Positions 47,551-55,800 of a stretch of DNA of 64,000 nt are shown here, one piece after another. Location of the stretch: positions 5,084,001 to 5,148,000 of the forward strand of contig NZ_JAPNKA010000001.1 in assembly GCF_026626635.1 (NCBI RefSeq), given 5' to 3'. Within the stretch, counting starts at the first letter, position 1. Every line of letters starts with the position of its first letter. This stretch comes from Archangium lansingense. Lineage in GTDB: Bacteria; Myxococcota; Myxococcia; Myxococcales; Myxococcaceae. The position numbers and the translations under genes were made by a program. Below the pieces are notes generated by a model that was not told the origin of the DNA, did no database searches, and worked only from the letters and a program-made list of their open reading frames with translations.

Positions 47551-48057
47551 TCAACACTCGTGCTCGGAGCTCACCTCGACGGTGAGCACCTTGCGGGCCT
47601 GGTTGAAGACGAGCATGTAGAAGTGGCCGTAGTTGCAGTAGTCCGGAGCGGACATGTAGCCCCAGTAGGACTCGCTGACGGTGTAGTTGGTGCCGTAGGT
47701 GCCGACGTAGGTGCGGATCTCCGGCGGCAGCTCCTCATAGTTCCAGTTGGCCAGGCGCGAGGCGAAGGTCGCCTGGGAGATGGCCGTGCCAGCGTCGTAC
47801 TGCTGCGCGCCGAGGTAGTCGATGGCAGCCCAGGCCGCGTCGTTGTGGGAGACGGTGCCGGAGGGCGCGACGATGTCGAAGGCGGTCACGGTGAGCGCGG
47901 TGCAGTACCAGCACTGAGGCTGGATGGTCGTGACCGTGGAGGCGAGCCGCGTGCTGAGGGCCTTCTCTTGCAGCTGAACCACCTGCTGGGCTTGGGCAGG
48001 AGCAGCAAAGGCGAGCACACAGGCCAGCGCGGCGATGGCGGGGGCAAGACGCTTCAT
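47551..48057 (-). CDS. Small secreted protein of unknown function
   Basis: 168 aa with signal peptide (MKRLAPAIAALACVLAFAAPAQAQ). The mature part is rich in Tyr, Trp and Cys (QCWYCTALTVTAFD, YWGYMSAPDYCNYGHFYMLVF) and ends VSSEHEC, so disulphides are likely. No family recognised. Its start is covered by a strong mRNA fold (see leader). Confidence 0.75.
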   Translation of the reverse strand: MKRLAPAIAALACVLAFAAPAQAQQVVQLQEKALSTRLASTVTTIQPQCWYCTALTVTAFDIVAPSGTVSHNDAAWAAIDYLGAQQYDAGTAISQATFASRLANWNYEELPPEIRTYVGTYGTNYTVSESYWGYMSAPDYCNYGHFYMLVFNQARKVLTVEVSSEHEC

Positions 48058-48114
48058 GGGAGGTCCTCTTTTAATGACGGGCTTTCCAGGAAAACCCGGT
48101 TGGGGGGACCTCCC
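48058..48114 (-). promoter_or_regulatory. Folded mRNA leader that would hide the start of the secreted protein
   Basis: Read in the gene's direction: GGGAGGTCC, a short spacer, an inner hairpin CGGGTTTTC-CTG-GAAAGCCCG, TCATTAAAAGA, then GGACCTCCC directly before the ATG. The outer arms are perfectly complementary over 9 bases and would enclose the inner stem and sequester the bases around the start and the GAGG ribosome-binding sequence. This suggests a translation switch (temperature, protein or small-RNA controlled). The controlling factor is unknown. Confidence 0.55.
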
Positions 48115-48164
48115 GTTTGCTTCAGGATGCGGATTGTTTCAAGGTGGGAATCCGGGGCCCAGGT

Positions 48165-48199
48165 ACCCTCACCCCGTCCCTCTCCCGGGGGGAGAGGGG
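48165..48199 (-). repeat. REP-like palindromic element, copy D
   Basis: ACCCTCACCCC then CCCTCTCCC-GG-GGGAGAGGGG, lying between the stop of tyrS and the start region of the secreted protein. Confidence 0.8.
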
Positions 48200-48247
48200 T
48201 GATTGGGGGCGATGGGAGGCGATTGGAGCGAAGGTGCCCCAGGGAAC

Positions 48248-49510
48248 TCAGGCCAGCTTGATGCGCGCGGACTTGTGCTTGCCCACCTGCACCAGGTACT
48301 CGCCCGCCTCCAGCTCGTGCTTCGGGTCCGTCGCCTTCTCCCCGTTCACCCGCACGCCGCCCTGGCCCATCAGCTTGCGCGCCTCCGTCACTGACGCCAC
48401 CAGCTTCGCCTCCGCCAGCGCCTTCGCCAGCGGCAGCTTCGGCGTCCCGCCCATCGCCACCTCTACCAGCGGCTGATCCTCGGCGACGATCTTCTTCTGC
48501 GAGTAGCGCTCCTCCCACGCCTGCATCGCCTTCTGCGCCGACTCGGCGTCGTGGAAGCGCGCGGCCATCTCCTGCGCGAACCCCGACTTCGCCGCCTTCG
48601 GGTGCAGCTCCCCGCTCGCCACCTTCTGCTTCAGCTCGCCCAGCTCCTTGAGCGTCCGCGACGACAGCAGCTCGTAGTACCGCCACATCAGATCGTCCGT
48701 GATGCTCATCAGCTTGCCGTAGATCTGCTCCGGCGGGTCGCTGATGCCCACGTAGTTGTCCAGGCTCTTGGACATCTTGTCGCCGACGATCTTCCCGTCG
48801 ACCATCTTCGCGTCCAGGCCCTCGAGGATGGGCCCGGTCATGATGACCTGCGGCTCCATGCCCTCTTCCTTCATGAGCTGCCGGCCCACCAGCAGGTTGA
48901 AGAGCTGATCCGTCGCGCCCAGCTCCACGTCCGCCTTCAGCGCCACCGAGTCGTAGCCCTGCAGCAGCGGGTAGAGGAACTCGTGGATGGAGATGGAGCG
49001 GTTCTCCCGGAAGCGCGTCTTGAAGTCGTCGCGCTCCAGCATGCGCTGCACCGAGTAGCGCGCCGCCAGGCGGATCATCCCCTCCGTGCCCAGCTTGTCC
49101 AACCACTCGGAGTTGAAGCGCACCTGCGTCTTCGCCTGGTCCAGCACCTTGAACACCTGGTCCTGGTACGTCTTCGCGTTGACCTTCACCTCCTCGCGGG
49201 AGAGGGCGGGGCGCGTGACGTTCTTCCCCGAGGGATCGCCAATCAGCGCGGTGAAGTCACCGATGAGGAACACCACCTGGTGACCGAAGTCCTGGAAGCG
49301 CCGCATGCGCGTGAGCAGCAGCGAGTGACCCAGGTGCAGGTCCGGGCGGCTCGGATCGAAGCCCGCCTTGATGATGAGCGGCTTGCCCGTCTCATACGAG
49401 CGCTCGAGCTTCTTCTTCAGCTCCTCGGGCACCTGGATATCCACGGTGCCTCGGGTCACTTCCTCGAACTGCTCCTGGGGGGTCGCCTTGCGCAACGCGT
49501 TTTCGGACAT
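48248..49510 (-). CDS. tyrS: Tyrosyl-tRNA synthetase
   Basis: 420 aa. Class I aminoacyl-tRNA synthetase. The first signature reads PDLHLGHSLLL and the second KMSKS within GDKMSKSLDN. A C-terminal S4-type RNA-binding part follows (LMGQGGVRVNGEKATDP). The HLGH form and the FLIGDFTALIGDPSG segment are typical of the TyrZ-like branch. The ATG at 49510 is preferred to one at 49522. The only tRNA synthetase gene in the window. Confidence 0.97.
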   Translation of the reverse strand: MSENALRKATPQEQFEEVTRGTVDIQVPEELKKKLERSYETGKPLIIKAGFDPSRPDLHLGHSLLLTRMRRFQDFGHQVVFLIGDFTALIGDPSGKNVTRPALSREEVKVNAKTYQDQVFKVLDQAKTQVRFNSEWLDKLGTEGMIRLAARYSVQRMLERDDFKTRFRENRSISIHEFLYPLLQGYDSVALKADVELGATDQLFNLLVGRQLMKEEGMEPQVIMTGPILEGLDAKMVDGKIVGDKMSKSLDNYVGISDPPEQIYGKLMSITDDLMWRYYELLSSRTLKELGELKQKVASGELHPKAAKSGFAQEMAARFHDAESAQKAMQAWEERYSQKKIVAEDQPLVEVAMGGTPKLPLAKALAEAKLVASVTEARKLMGQGGVRVNGEKATDPKHELEAGEYLVQVGKHKSARIKLA

Positions 49511-49577
49511 GGCGCCGCGCAACCTACCCGAAAACCCGGGCAGGTGGACAAGGGACGTCGCTCGCCGTCAGCGCTCC

Positions 49578-50369
49578 TCAGGTGCCCGGCAGGTGCTCGC
49601 GGATGCGCTCGATGCTGCGCGCCTTGCCCGTCTTGTCATCCATGTCGATGACCACGCCCTGCAGGTAGACCAGATTCTTGGCCACCTCGTAGGGGGTGTG
49701 GCGCAGGGTGACGAACCGCTCGACGGACAGCTCCTTCCTCACCCCGATGACGGAGTCCAGCGGGCCACACATGCCCACGTCGGTGATGAAGGCCGTGCCT
49801 CCGGGCAGAATCCGCTCGTCGGCCGTCTGCACGTGGGTGTGGGTGCCCACCACCGCGGACACCTTGCCGTCCAGGTGCGCGCCCATGGCGTTCTTCTCGC
49901 TGGTGGCCTCGCAGTGCATGTCCACCAGGATGCAGGGCGTCTGCTTGCGCAGCTCCGCCACCAGGTCCGGTGCGATCGCGAACGGGTTGTCCAGGGGCTT
50001 CATGAAGACGCGCCCCTCGAGGTTGATCACCCCGAGTTTGCGTCCGTCTGGCGTCTGGATGACCGTGTGACCTCGGCCCGGCGCCCCCTTGGGGTAGTTG
50101 GCCGGCCGCAGCAACAGGTGCGGGTTCTCCTCCACCCAGGGGAGGATCTGCTTCTTGGTCCAGAAATGGTTGCCGCTCGTCAGGAGGTTGACCTCACTGG
50201 CGAGCAGCATTTCTGCAGACTCGGGGGAGATGCCGGCGCCGCCTTCGCTGTTTTCCGCGTTGGCGACGACCAGATCCACCGAGTGGCGGGCGATGAGCTT
50301 GGGAAGAAGGGTGCGCACAGCCGTGACACCCGGCTTGCCCACGACGTCGCCCATGAAGAGTACTTTCAC
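49578..50369 (-). CDS. YmdB-family metallophosphoesterase
   Basis: 263 aa. Cyclic nucleotide phosphodiesterase-like: begins MKVLFMGDVVGKPG, with VVANAENSEGGAGI, LLTSGNHFW, LVDMHCEATSEKNA and VVGTHTHVQTADERI, the two-metal ligands of the family. Family members from other bacteria hydrolyse 2',3'-cyclic nucleotides. Its start overlaps the end of the cyclo-ligase gene by 4 bases (ATGA-like), so the two are translated together. Confidence 0.93.
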   Translation of the reverse strand: MKVLFMGDVVGKPGVTAVRTLLPKLIARHSVDLVVANAENSEGGAGISPESAEMLLASEVNLLTSGNHFWTKKQILPWVEENPHLLLRPANYPKGAPGRGHTVIQTPDGRKLGVINLEGRVFMKPLDNPFAIAPDLVAELRKQTPCILVDMHCEATSEKNAMGAHLDGKVSAVVGTHTHVQTADERILPGGTAFITDVGMCGPLDSVIGVRKELSVERFVTLRHTPYEVAKNLVYLQGVVIDMDDKTGKARSIERIREHLPGT

Positions 50370-50989
50370 GTGTCCAGGAAATCCCAGTCGCGGTAGAGCC
50401 CGCGCAGTGTCTCCGCCTCGGTGACGACGAGGTCCATGTCCACATCGTCACTCGTGGTCGGCATGGTGTCGACGACCTGATCGCTGAAGGCCAGGCCCAC
50501 CCGCCGGCTGCGCGCGGAGGCCGCCTTCAGGGTGGCGTCGTAGTAGCCGCCGCCCCGGCCCAGCCGCTTGCCATCGCGTGTGAAGCCCAGTCCGGGCACC
50601 ACGAACAGATCGATCTGGTCCACCGGGATGAGCTCGGCCGAGTTGGTGGGCTCGCGCACTCCGAGCCTACCTGGCTCCAGCTCTGCTTCGGACTTGATGG
50701 CCCGGAAGGACAGAATACGTCCATGGACGTGGGACAGCGGATAGCAGACGATCTTCTCGTCCTGCAGTGCCGCGATCAGGATGTCCCGCGTGGGCACTTC
50801 ACCCCGAATGGGGGCGTAGAGCGCCACCGTCCTTGCCTTTTGGTAATAGGGCGTTGCCAGGAATCGGGCCTGCACCTTCAGCCCGCGCTCGTCGATGAGA
50901 TCCGGCGTCATCGCCTTACGCCGCGCCGTCAGCTCCTCGCGCAGCGACACTTTCCGAGCTGCCCCCTCTTGCGCCACCGTCTCGCTCAC
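50366..50989 (-). CDS. 5-formyltetrahydrofolate cyclo-ligase
   Basis: 207 aa from a GTG at 50989 with GGGAGCGGGG upstream; the frame stays open further upstream but that part overlaps the probable 6S RNA. Converts 5-formyl-THF to 5,10-methenyl-THF using ATP. Key segments: SLREELTARRKAM, LYAPIRGEVPT, DLFVVPGLGFTRDGKRLGRGGGYYD (Mg-ATP loop) and VGLAFSDQVVD. This gene is commonly found beside 6S RNA (ygfA), which supports both calls. Confidence 0.93.
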   Translation of the reverse strand: MSETVAQEGAARKVSLREELTARRKAMTPDLIDERGLKVQARFLATPYYQKARTVALYAPIRGEVPTRDILIAALQDEKIVCYPLSHVHGRILSFRAIKSEAELEPGRLGVREPTNSAELIPVDQIDLFVVPGLGFTRDGKRLGRGGGYYDATLKAASARSRRVGLAFSDQVVDTMPTTSDDVDMDLVVTEAETLRGLYRDWDFLDT

Positions 50990-51064
50990 CTGCCCCGCTC
51001 CCGACAAGAGTGAAGAAAAAAGTCCCCCGCCGAATGGCCGTGTGCCTAGCGTCCATTGAACCCT

Positions 51065-51236
51065 AAAAAGCCAGGTGGGGTTCGAAGTCGTGGCTCCGTA
51101 GGCTTCCCTCATCCCGCGAGGGGAGGGCTTGCTCATGGAGCTCGAAACGGACCCCGTGATGGACGTATCGGTTCGAATTTCTGCTGGGCATCACGCGCCC
51201 CGCAGGGGACAGCCCTTCTACCAAATCTCTCCTGAC
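51065..51236 (-). ncRNA. ssrS: Probable 6S RNA
   Basis: A region of about 170 bases that lies 75 bases upstream of the cyclo-ligase gene, the usual location of 6S RNA in many proteobacteria. On the minus strand it starts GTCAGGAGAGATTT and ends CCCCACCTGGC followed by TTTTT; these ends pair imperfectly, as expected for the closing stem. Inside are GCTGTCCCCTGCGGGG and a terminal hairpin of TTCGAACCGATAC with GGTCCGTTTCGAG, giving one long rod with bulges. 6S RNA binds the housekeeping RNA polymerase. The call is from position and fold and needs a covariance search. Confidence 0.6.
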
Positions 51237-51377
51237 TGCAAATACTTGAAACTCCTGGGGAAACCCAGGAATGCCTGGTGGAATGATAAGAACGCAGGAA
51301 GGATGGGTCAAGCCATTGCCGCGCGTTTACAAGGCAGCCGACCCCCTCCTATGATGGAGGTGCTCCCACTTCCACTC

Positions 51378-52313
51378 ATGGCGTCCGTTTCTAGAACAAT
51401 CGGCCTCGCGGCCCTCGTTGCCGCAGCCCCCGGAGCCGCCGCCAGGGCACAGAGCGTGCCCCAGGGGAGCTACCAGGCGGACGTGTTGGGGCGGGTGGAG
51501 CTGAGCGCCGAGCACGAGCGGCTGGTGGCCTACGCCTCCGACGGCGGCCCGTGCCGCTTCAAGCCCCAGAGCCGGGTGTTGGAGGGCCAGCTCAAGGGCG
51601 GCGTCCTGGTGGGCCAGCTCACCCTGTGTCTGCAGGGCGCCTCCTGTCCCGCGGTGGACACCCTGCCCATCCTCGCCCTCTACAGCCCGGAGGACCGGTC
51701 GCTGACGGCCTATGTCCGGCCGCGGGCGGGTTGCCTGGCGCCGGTGCTGGGGGCGGCCGGTCTGCTGGTGCTGAACCCGGCGCAGGCGGTGTCCGAGCAG
51801 GCCCCGGTGCGCAATGGGACGTCCGCCGTGGCGCGCCTGCGTACGGAGAAGCGCAATGCTGGGGCTGCCAAGGCGGCCTTGGAGCGGGGCAACCGGTTGC
51901 TGGGCGCCAAGGAGTGGAGCGGCTCGGCGGCTGAGTTCGAGCAGAGCATCACGCACGACGACCGCAACTGGGTGGCCTTCTTCGGGCTGGGGACCGCCTG
52001 GTTGATGCGCGGCCAGACGGCCGACGCCATCGACGCCCTGACCCGGGCGCGGGCGCTCAATCCGCGCGAGTCGAGCATTCATTATAACCTGGCCTGCGCC
52101 TACAGCCGGCTGGGAGACAAGAAGCAGGCGCTGGCCAACCTGGGGCAGGCGGTGAAGCTCGGTTTCGCCATCACCGAGGGCTCGCAGGACCAGGAGTTGG
52201 ATCGGCTCCTGGGCTCGGATGCCGCCTCCCTCACCACGTACATGGGGCTGATCCAGCAGGCAGTCGCGAACAACAAGGCCTCTGCCGGAAGGCGGCAACA
52301 GACGGGACCCTGA
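51378..52313 (+). CDS. Exported TPR protein
   Basis: 311 aa from the ATG at 51378; the GGAGGTG upstream is somewhat far, so an ATG at 51351 or 51354 is possible. Signal peptide (IGLAALVAAAPGAAARA). The first half has a beta-rich section, then TPR-like helices: GNRLLGAKEWSGSAAEFEQ, WVAFFGLGTAWLMRGQTADAID and IHYNLACAYSRLGDKKQALAN. The Ser/Thr kinase gene starts 4 bases after its stop, so the two are co-transcribed. It may be a partner or envelope sensor of that kinase. Confidence 0.82.
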   Translation: MASVSRTIGLAALVAAAPGAAARAQSVPQGSYQADVLGRVELSAEHERLVAYASDGGPCRFKPQSRVLEGQLKGGVLVGQLTLCLQGASCPAVDTLPILALYSPEDRSLTAYVRPRAGCLAPVLGAAGLLVLNPAQAVSEQAPVRNGTSAVARLRTEKRNAGAAKAALERGNRLLGAKEWSGSAAEFEQSITHDDRNWVAFFGLGTAWLMRGQTADAIDALTRARALNPRESSIHYNLACAYSRLGDKKQALANLGQAVKLGFAITEGSQDQELDRLLGSDAASLTTYMGLIQQAVANNKASAGRRQQTGP

Positions 52314-52317
52314 GCGA

Positions 52318-53259
52318 GTGAGCACCTCTCCCACGCCGCGGATTCCCAAGGTCCTCGGCAATTACGAAATCCTGTCGCAGCTCGGCAAGGGGGGCATGGC
52401 CGAGGTCTTCCGTGCCCGTGTCCGCTCCGGCCCCCGTCAGGGATGGACGGTGGCCCTCAAGCGGCTGCTGCCCGCCCTCACCAAGGATCCGGCCTCCGTC
52501 GCCCTCTTCGCCGCCGAGGCCCGTCTCACCAAGCAGCTCGACCATCCCAACATCGTCCAGGTGCTCGACGTCGGGCTGGTGGCGGGCGAGTACTTCATCG
52601 TCATGGAGCTGGTGGACGGCCGGGACCTGGGCCACATCCTGCGCCGCTGCAAGCACCGCGGCATCCACCTGCCCCTGGACTTCGCCGTCTACCTGGCCCG
52701 CGTGCTGCTCGAGGCCCTGGCCTACGCCCACTCCGCCGTCGGGCCCCAGGGGGAGCCGCTGGGCATCGTCCACTGCGACATCTCGCCCTCCAACCTGTTC
52801 ATCTCGCGGCTGGGGGACATCAAGCTGGGTGACTTCGGCGTGGCCCGCCTGCGCGTGGACGGCGTGCTCCAGGGTGGAGAGGTGCTTGGTAAGCCCTACT
52901 ACCTCTCGCCCGAGGCGCTGCAGGGCGCCATCGCCCCGTCGGTGGACCTGTGGGCCGCCACCGTCGTCCTCTACGAGCTGCTGACGTTGCAGCGCCCTTT
53001 CACCGGTACGACCCCGGAAGAGGTCTTCACGAAGATCGTCTACCGGGACTACCTGCCGCCGAGCCTCATCCGCCCGGAGATTCCCGAGCCGCTGGACGAG
53101 GTCATCCACCGCGGCTTCGCGGTGAATCCCGAGGATCGGTTCGATACGGCCGAGGCCTTCGCCGAGGCCCTGGCGCCTCATTACGATGAGCGGGTGGGCA
53201 CGCCGCTGGCCATCGCCGCAGTGGTGCGTGGGTTGTTCGGAATCACCGACGCGAAGTGA
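52318..53259 (+). CDS. Ser/Thr protein kinase
   Basis: 313 aa from a GTG. Full kinase fold: LGKGGMAEVF (P-loop), VALKRL (Lys), EYFIVMELVDG, VHCDISPSNLF (HCD in place of HRD), GDFGVARL and PEALQG (APE position). It has no transmembrane or extracellular part. A tail of about 40 residues follows the kinase domain. It is coupled to the TPR protein upstream. Confidence 0.94.
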   Translation: MSTSPTPRIPKVLGNYEILSQLGKGGMAEVFRARVRSGPRQGWTVALKRLLPALTKDPASVALFAAEARLTKQLDHPNIVQVLDVGLVAGEYFIVMELVDGRDLGHILRRCKHRGIHLPLDFAVYLARVLLEALAYAHSAVGPQGEPLGIVHCDISPSNLFISRLGDIKLGDFGVARLRVDGVLQGGEVLGKPYYLSPEALQGAIAPSVDLWAATVVLYELLTLQRPFTGTTPEEVFTKIVYRDYLPPSLIRPEIPEPLDEVIHRGFAVNPEDRFDTAEAFAEALAPHYDERVGTPLAIAAVVRGLFGITDAK

Positions 53260-53262
53260 TGC

Positions 53263-53277
53263 CCTCTCTTTGAGAGG
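53263..53277 (+). terminator. Short hairpin after the Ser/Thr kinase
   Basis: CCTCTC-TTT-GAGAGG lies 3 bases after the stop. There is no U-tract, so it may only be an RNA 3' stabiliser. Confidence 0.3.
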
Positions 53278-53346
53278 TGGCTCCACACTTCCTCCATGGC
53301 TTCTCCCTAGGATGGGAATGCTGACCCGTCCGAGGAGAGGCGCACC

Positions 53347-54039
53347 TTGAGTCTCCGCAGCGGTCCCATCCTGGTCGTCGAGGACGACCCCCCCATCGCC
53401 TCTGGCATTGTCCGCGGGCTGAAGCTCGCGGGTTTCGAGGTGTCGCTCGCGACCGACGGGCGGCTCGCGCTCGAGGCGGCGGAGCGTGAGAAGCCCGTGC
53501 TGGTGGTGCTCGACCTCAACCTCCCCGAGGTGGATGGCTTCGAGCTGCTCGAGACCTGGCGGACGCAACTGCGCGTGCCCGTCATCGTGCTCACCGCGCG
53601 GCAGGAGCTCGAGGCGCGGTTGCGCTCCTTCGGCCTGGGTGCGGTGGACTACCTGGCCAAGCCTTTTTGGATGGAGGAGTTGGTGGCGCGCATCCGGGCT
53701 CGGCTCCACCTCATGGACGAGGGCCCCCGGCGCGTGTTGCGCTGGGATGATGTGAGCCTGGACCTCGATGCGCGGGTGGTGAGCCGCGAGGGCATGGGCT
53801 CCCTTGCCTTCACGCGCCACGAGCTGGATGTGCTCGTCTACCTCGCCGAGCGCCCAGGCCGGGCCCTCACGCGGGAGCAGATTGGCAACCATGCGCTGCC
53901 CGCCAACGAGGAGCGGGACGAGCGGACGGTGGACTCGCACATCGCGCGGATCCGCAAGAAGCTGGGACCCGCGGGGGCGCGCATCAAGACGGCCTGGGGC
54001 ATCGGCTACCGCTTCGAGCTGCCGGAGGGCTCCGCTTGA
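53347..54039 (+). CDS. OmpR/PhoB-family response regulator
   Basis: 230 aa from a TTG preceded by GAGGAGAGG. Receiver domain ILVVEDDPPIASG, acceptor Asp in LVVLDLNLPEVDGFE, Thr in VIVLTARQ and Lys in YLAKPF. DNA-binding winged helix at the C-terminus (RHELDVLVYLAERPGRALTR, TVDSHIARIRKKLG, TAWGIGYRFE). The partner kinase starts inside its stop codon (TTGA overlap). Confidence 0.95.
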   Translation: MSLRSGPILVVEDDPPIASGIVRGLKLAGFEVSLATDGRLALEAAEREKPVLVVLDLNLPEVDGFELLETWRTQLRVPVIVLTARQELEARLRSFGLGAVDYLAKPFWMEELVARIRARLHLMDEGPRRVLRWDDVSLDLDARVVSREGMGSLAFTRHELDVLVYLAERPGRALTREQIGNHALPANEERDERTVDSHIARIRKKLGPAGARIKTAWGIGYRFELPEGSA

Positions 54040-55463
54040 AGCTCTGGGGAAGCCTGTCCTGGCGCATCCTCGTGTCGGCGGCCGTGCTGGGGCTGCTGGG
54101 AACGCTCGGCGCCACGTATCTGGCCGTCATGCTCGGCGCTCAGTCCGCGCTTCGGGCTGCCTTGCGGCCGACCACCGAGCTCATCATGAGCGAGCAGGGC
54201 GAGGCCTGCCGCTCTGCGCCGGAAGGCTGGTTCCGCCGGACGAGTGAGGGCGTGGAGGTGGAGGCGTTCGATTTCGCCCGGGTGACCGGAGCGGGTACGT
54301 CCAGCGGGCGCCCCTCGCCCGAGCTCCTCGCGCGCATGCTCCAAGGGGAGGCGCAACCCGTCTCGTTCTACTTCCCGCTCTTCAACAGGAAGTCCTCCTG
54401 GGGCGGGATCATGCTGATCCGGGTGGCCGACGCCGGGCCCTGCAGCCTGCTCGAGTACCGGTGGCCCATCTCCTCCGCGCGCGCCTCGAACAGCCGGTGG
54501 CTGTTCCTGGCCGCCGTGCTCATCACGACCGCCATGGCGGCGCTGTCCACCTTCGTCGTCATCCACCCGCTGCTGCAACGGTTGCGCCAGCTGCACCGCT
54601 CCGCGGGTGGGCTCGGGAGCGGTGGCTTCGTGTCCGCGGTCGACGCGGGGCCCGACGAGCTGGGCGAGCTGTCCCGGGTGCTCGATGCCACTCATGAGCG
54701 GGTGCTGGCAGACGCGGCGCGCATCGAGGCCCAGAAGCATGCGCTGGAGCGGCACCTGGCGGACGTGGCCCATGATCTGAAGACCCCCATCGCCTCGTTG
54801 CAGCTCTCCCTCGAGCTTGCCTCGGGAGCACCTGACGAGCAGCGCCCCGAACTCCTGGTCCAGGGCCTCGAGGACACTGTCTACCTCCGGGAGTTGGTGG
54901 AGAACCTCCGCCTGGCGTGCCAGCTCGGCGAGGGAGTTGATCCGCTGGCGGGAGAGGCCCAGGTCGAGCTTGGACAGACCCTCGAGCGTGTCGTCCGGCG
55001 GCTGGGGCTGCTGGCTCGGCGGAGGGGCATCTCCCTGGAAGCAGCGCGGCCCGACGAGCCGGTCTGGGTGCGCTGCAACCCCACGATGATGGAGCAGGCC
55101 ATCGGCAACCTGGTGCACAACGCCATCACGCATGGGCACAACGAGGGCCATGTCGTGGCCGTGCTCGAGACCGTGGCGCCCGGACGCTTCCGGCTTACCG
55201 TGCTCGACGATGGCCCAGGACTGACTCCGGCCGAGCTGGCACACCTGGGGGAACGTGCATTCCGCTCGCGGGAGGCTCGGCGGAGGGATCCCCGTGGGAG
55301 TGGGCTGGGCGTATCCATCGTCCGCGAGCTGAGCCGGCGCATCGGCTTCACACTCGCATTCGAGACCAACGAGCCCCACGGCCTGAAGGTGGTCATCGAG
55401 GGGACACATCTCCCTCTCCCACCGGGAGAGGGCTGGGGTGAGGGTATCAAGGCCCCGGGTTGA
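54036..55463 (+). CDS. Membrane sensor histidine kinase with a repeat-derived tail
   Basis: 475 aa from a TTG overlapping the regulator's stop. Two transmembrane helices (ILVSAAVLGLLGTLGATYLAV; WLFLAAVLITTAMAALST) flank a periplasmic part, then HAMP, His box VAHDLKTPIASLQLSL near residue 245, and an ATP domain (AIGNLVHNAITHG, DDGPGL, RDPRGSGLGVSIV). The last codons, HLPLPPGEGWGEG, come from a palindromic repeat at 55412-55445, so the natural C-terminus has probably been extended by it. It phosphorylates the OmpR-type regulator directly upstream. Confidence 0.94.
   Translation: MKLWGSLSWRILVSAAVLGLLGTLGATYLAVMLGAQSALRAALRPTTELIMSEQGEACRSAPEGWFRRTSEGVEVEAFDFARVTGAGTSSGRPSPELLARMLQGEAQPVSFYFPLFNRKSSWGGIMLIRVADAGPCSLLEYRWPISSARASNSRWLFLAAVLITTAMAALSTFVVIHPLLQRLRQLHRSAGGLGSGGFVSAVDAGPDELGELSRVLDATHERVLADAARIEAQKHALERHLADVAHDLKTPIASLQLSLELASGAPDEQRPELLVQGLEDTVYLRELVENLRLACQLGEGVDPLAGEAQVELGQTLERVVRRLGLLARRRGISLEAARPDEPVWVRCNPTMMEQAIGNLVHNAITHGHNEGHVVAVLETVAPGRFRLTVLDDGPGLTPAELAHLGERAFRSREARRRDPRGSGLGVSIVRELSRRIGFTLAFETNEPHGLKVVIEGTHLPLPPGEGWGEGIKAPG
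55412..55445 (+). repeat. REP-like palindromic element, copy E, inside a coding region
   Basis: CCCTCTCCC-ACC-GGGAGAGGG and TGGGGTGAGGG lie in frame within the last codons of the sensor kinase and encode PLPPGEGWGEG. The same orientation copy F follows 30 bases later. Confidence 0.85.
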
Positions 55464-55475
55464 GCCCGTGTGTGC

Positions 55476-55510
55476 CCCCTCTCCCTCTGGGAGAGGGCTG
55501 GGGTGAGGGT
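55476..55510 (+). repeat. REP-like palindromic element, copy F
   Basis: Complete copy, CCCTCTCCC-TCT-GGGAGAGGG plus CTGGGGTGAGGG, downstream of the sensor kinase. Direct repeat of copy E, 64 bases apart start to start. Confidence 0.85.
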
Positions 55511-55611
55511 CGTCGTTCCCTTGCCTGCCCCGTCCTCGGATGCCGGTCCTCCGTCTCATGCTGATCTTTCCCTGTACGAGCCAGGCGCCTATGCGCGAGG
55601 GAGGAATCGAG

Positions 55612-55779
55612 ATGGCGACTGAGAAGGAGCGGAAGTCGCAGGAGACCCGGGAAGCGAGCACGGAGCGCAAGTTCGAGCGCAAGCCGCCCAGCCCTGACGA
55701 GGCCCGTGAGGGCATCCCGGGCTATGGCCAGCCTCCTGAGGATCTTCGCGAGAAGCAGCTCCCCGACCAGCAGTGGTAG
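55612..55779 (+). CDS. Small highly charged protein
   Basis: 55 aa from an ATG preceded by GGGAGGAATCGAG. MATEKERKSQETREASTERK leads into Pro and charged segments ending DQQW. Likely disordered and soluble. No family recognised. Confidence 0.6.
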   Translation: MATEKERKSQETREASTERKFERKPPSPDEAREGIPGYGQPPEDLREKQLPDQQW

Positions 55780-55800
55780 CGGGGGAGGGGGCCGTCCAGG

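Noticed and set aside
51060..51180. TTCGAA-type sequences resembling a tRNA T-loop
   Set aside because: Arms do not form a cloverleaf and there is no anticodon stem. They fit better as parts of the 6S rod.
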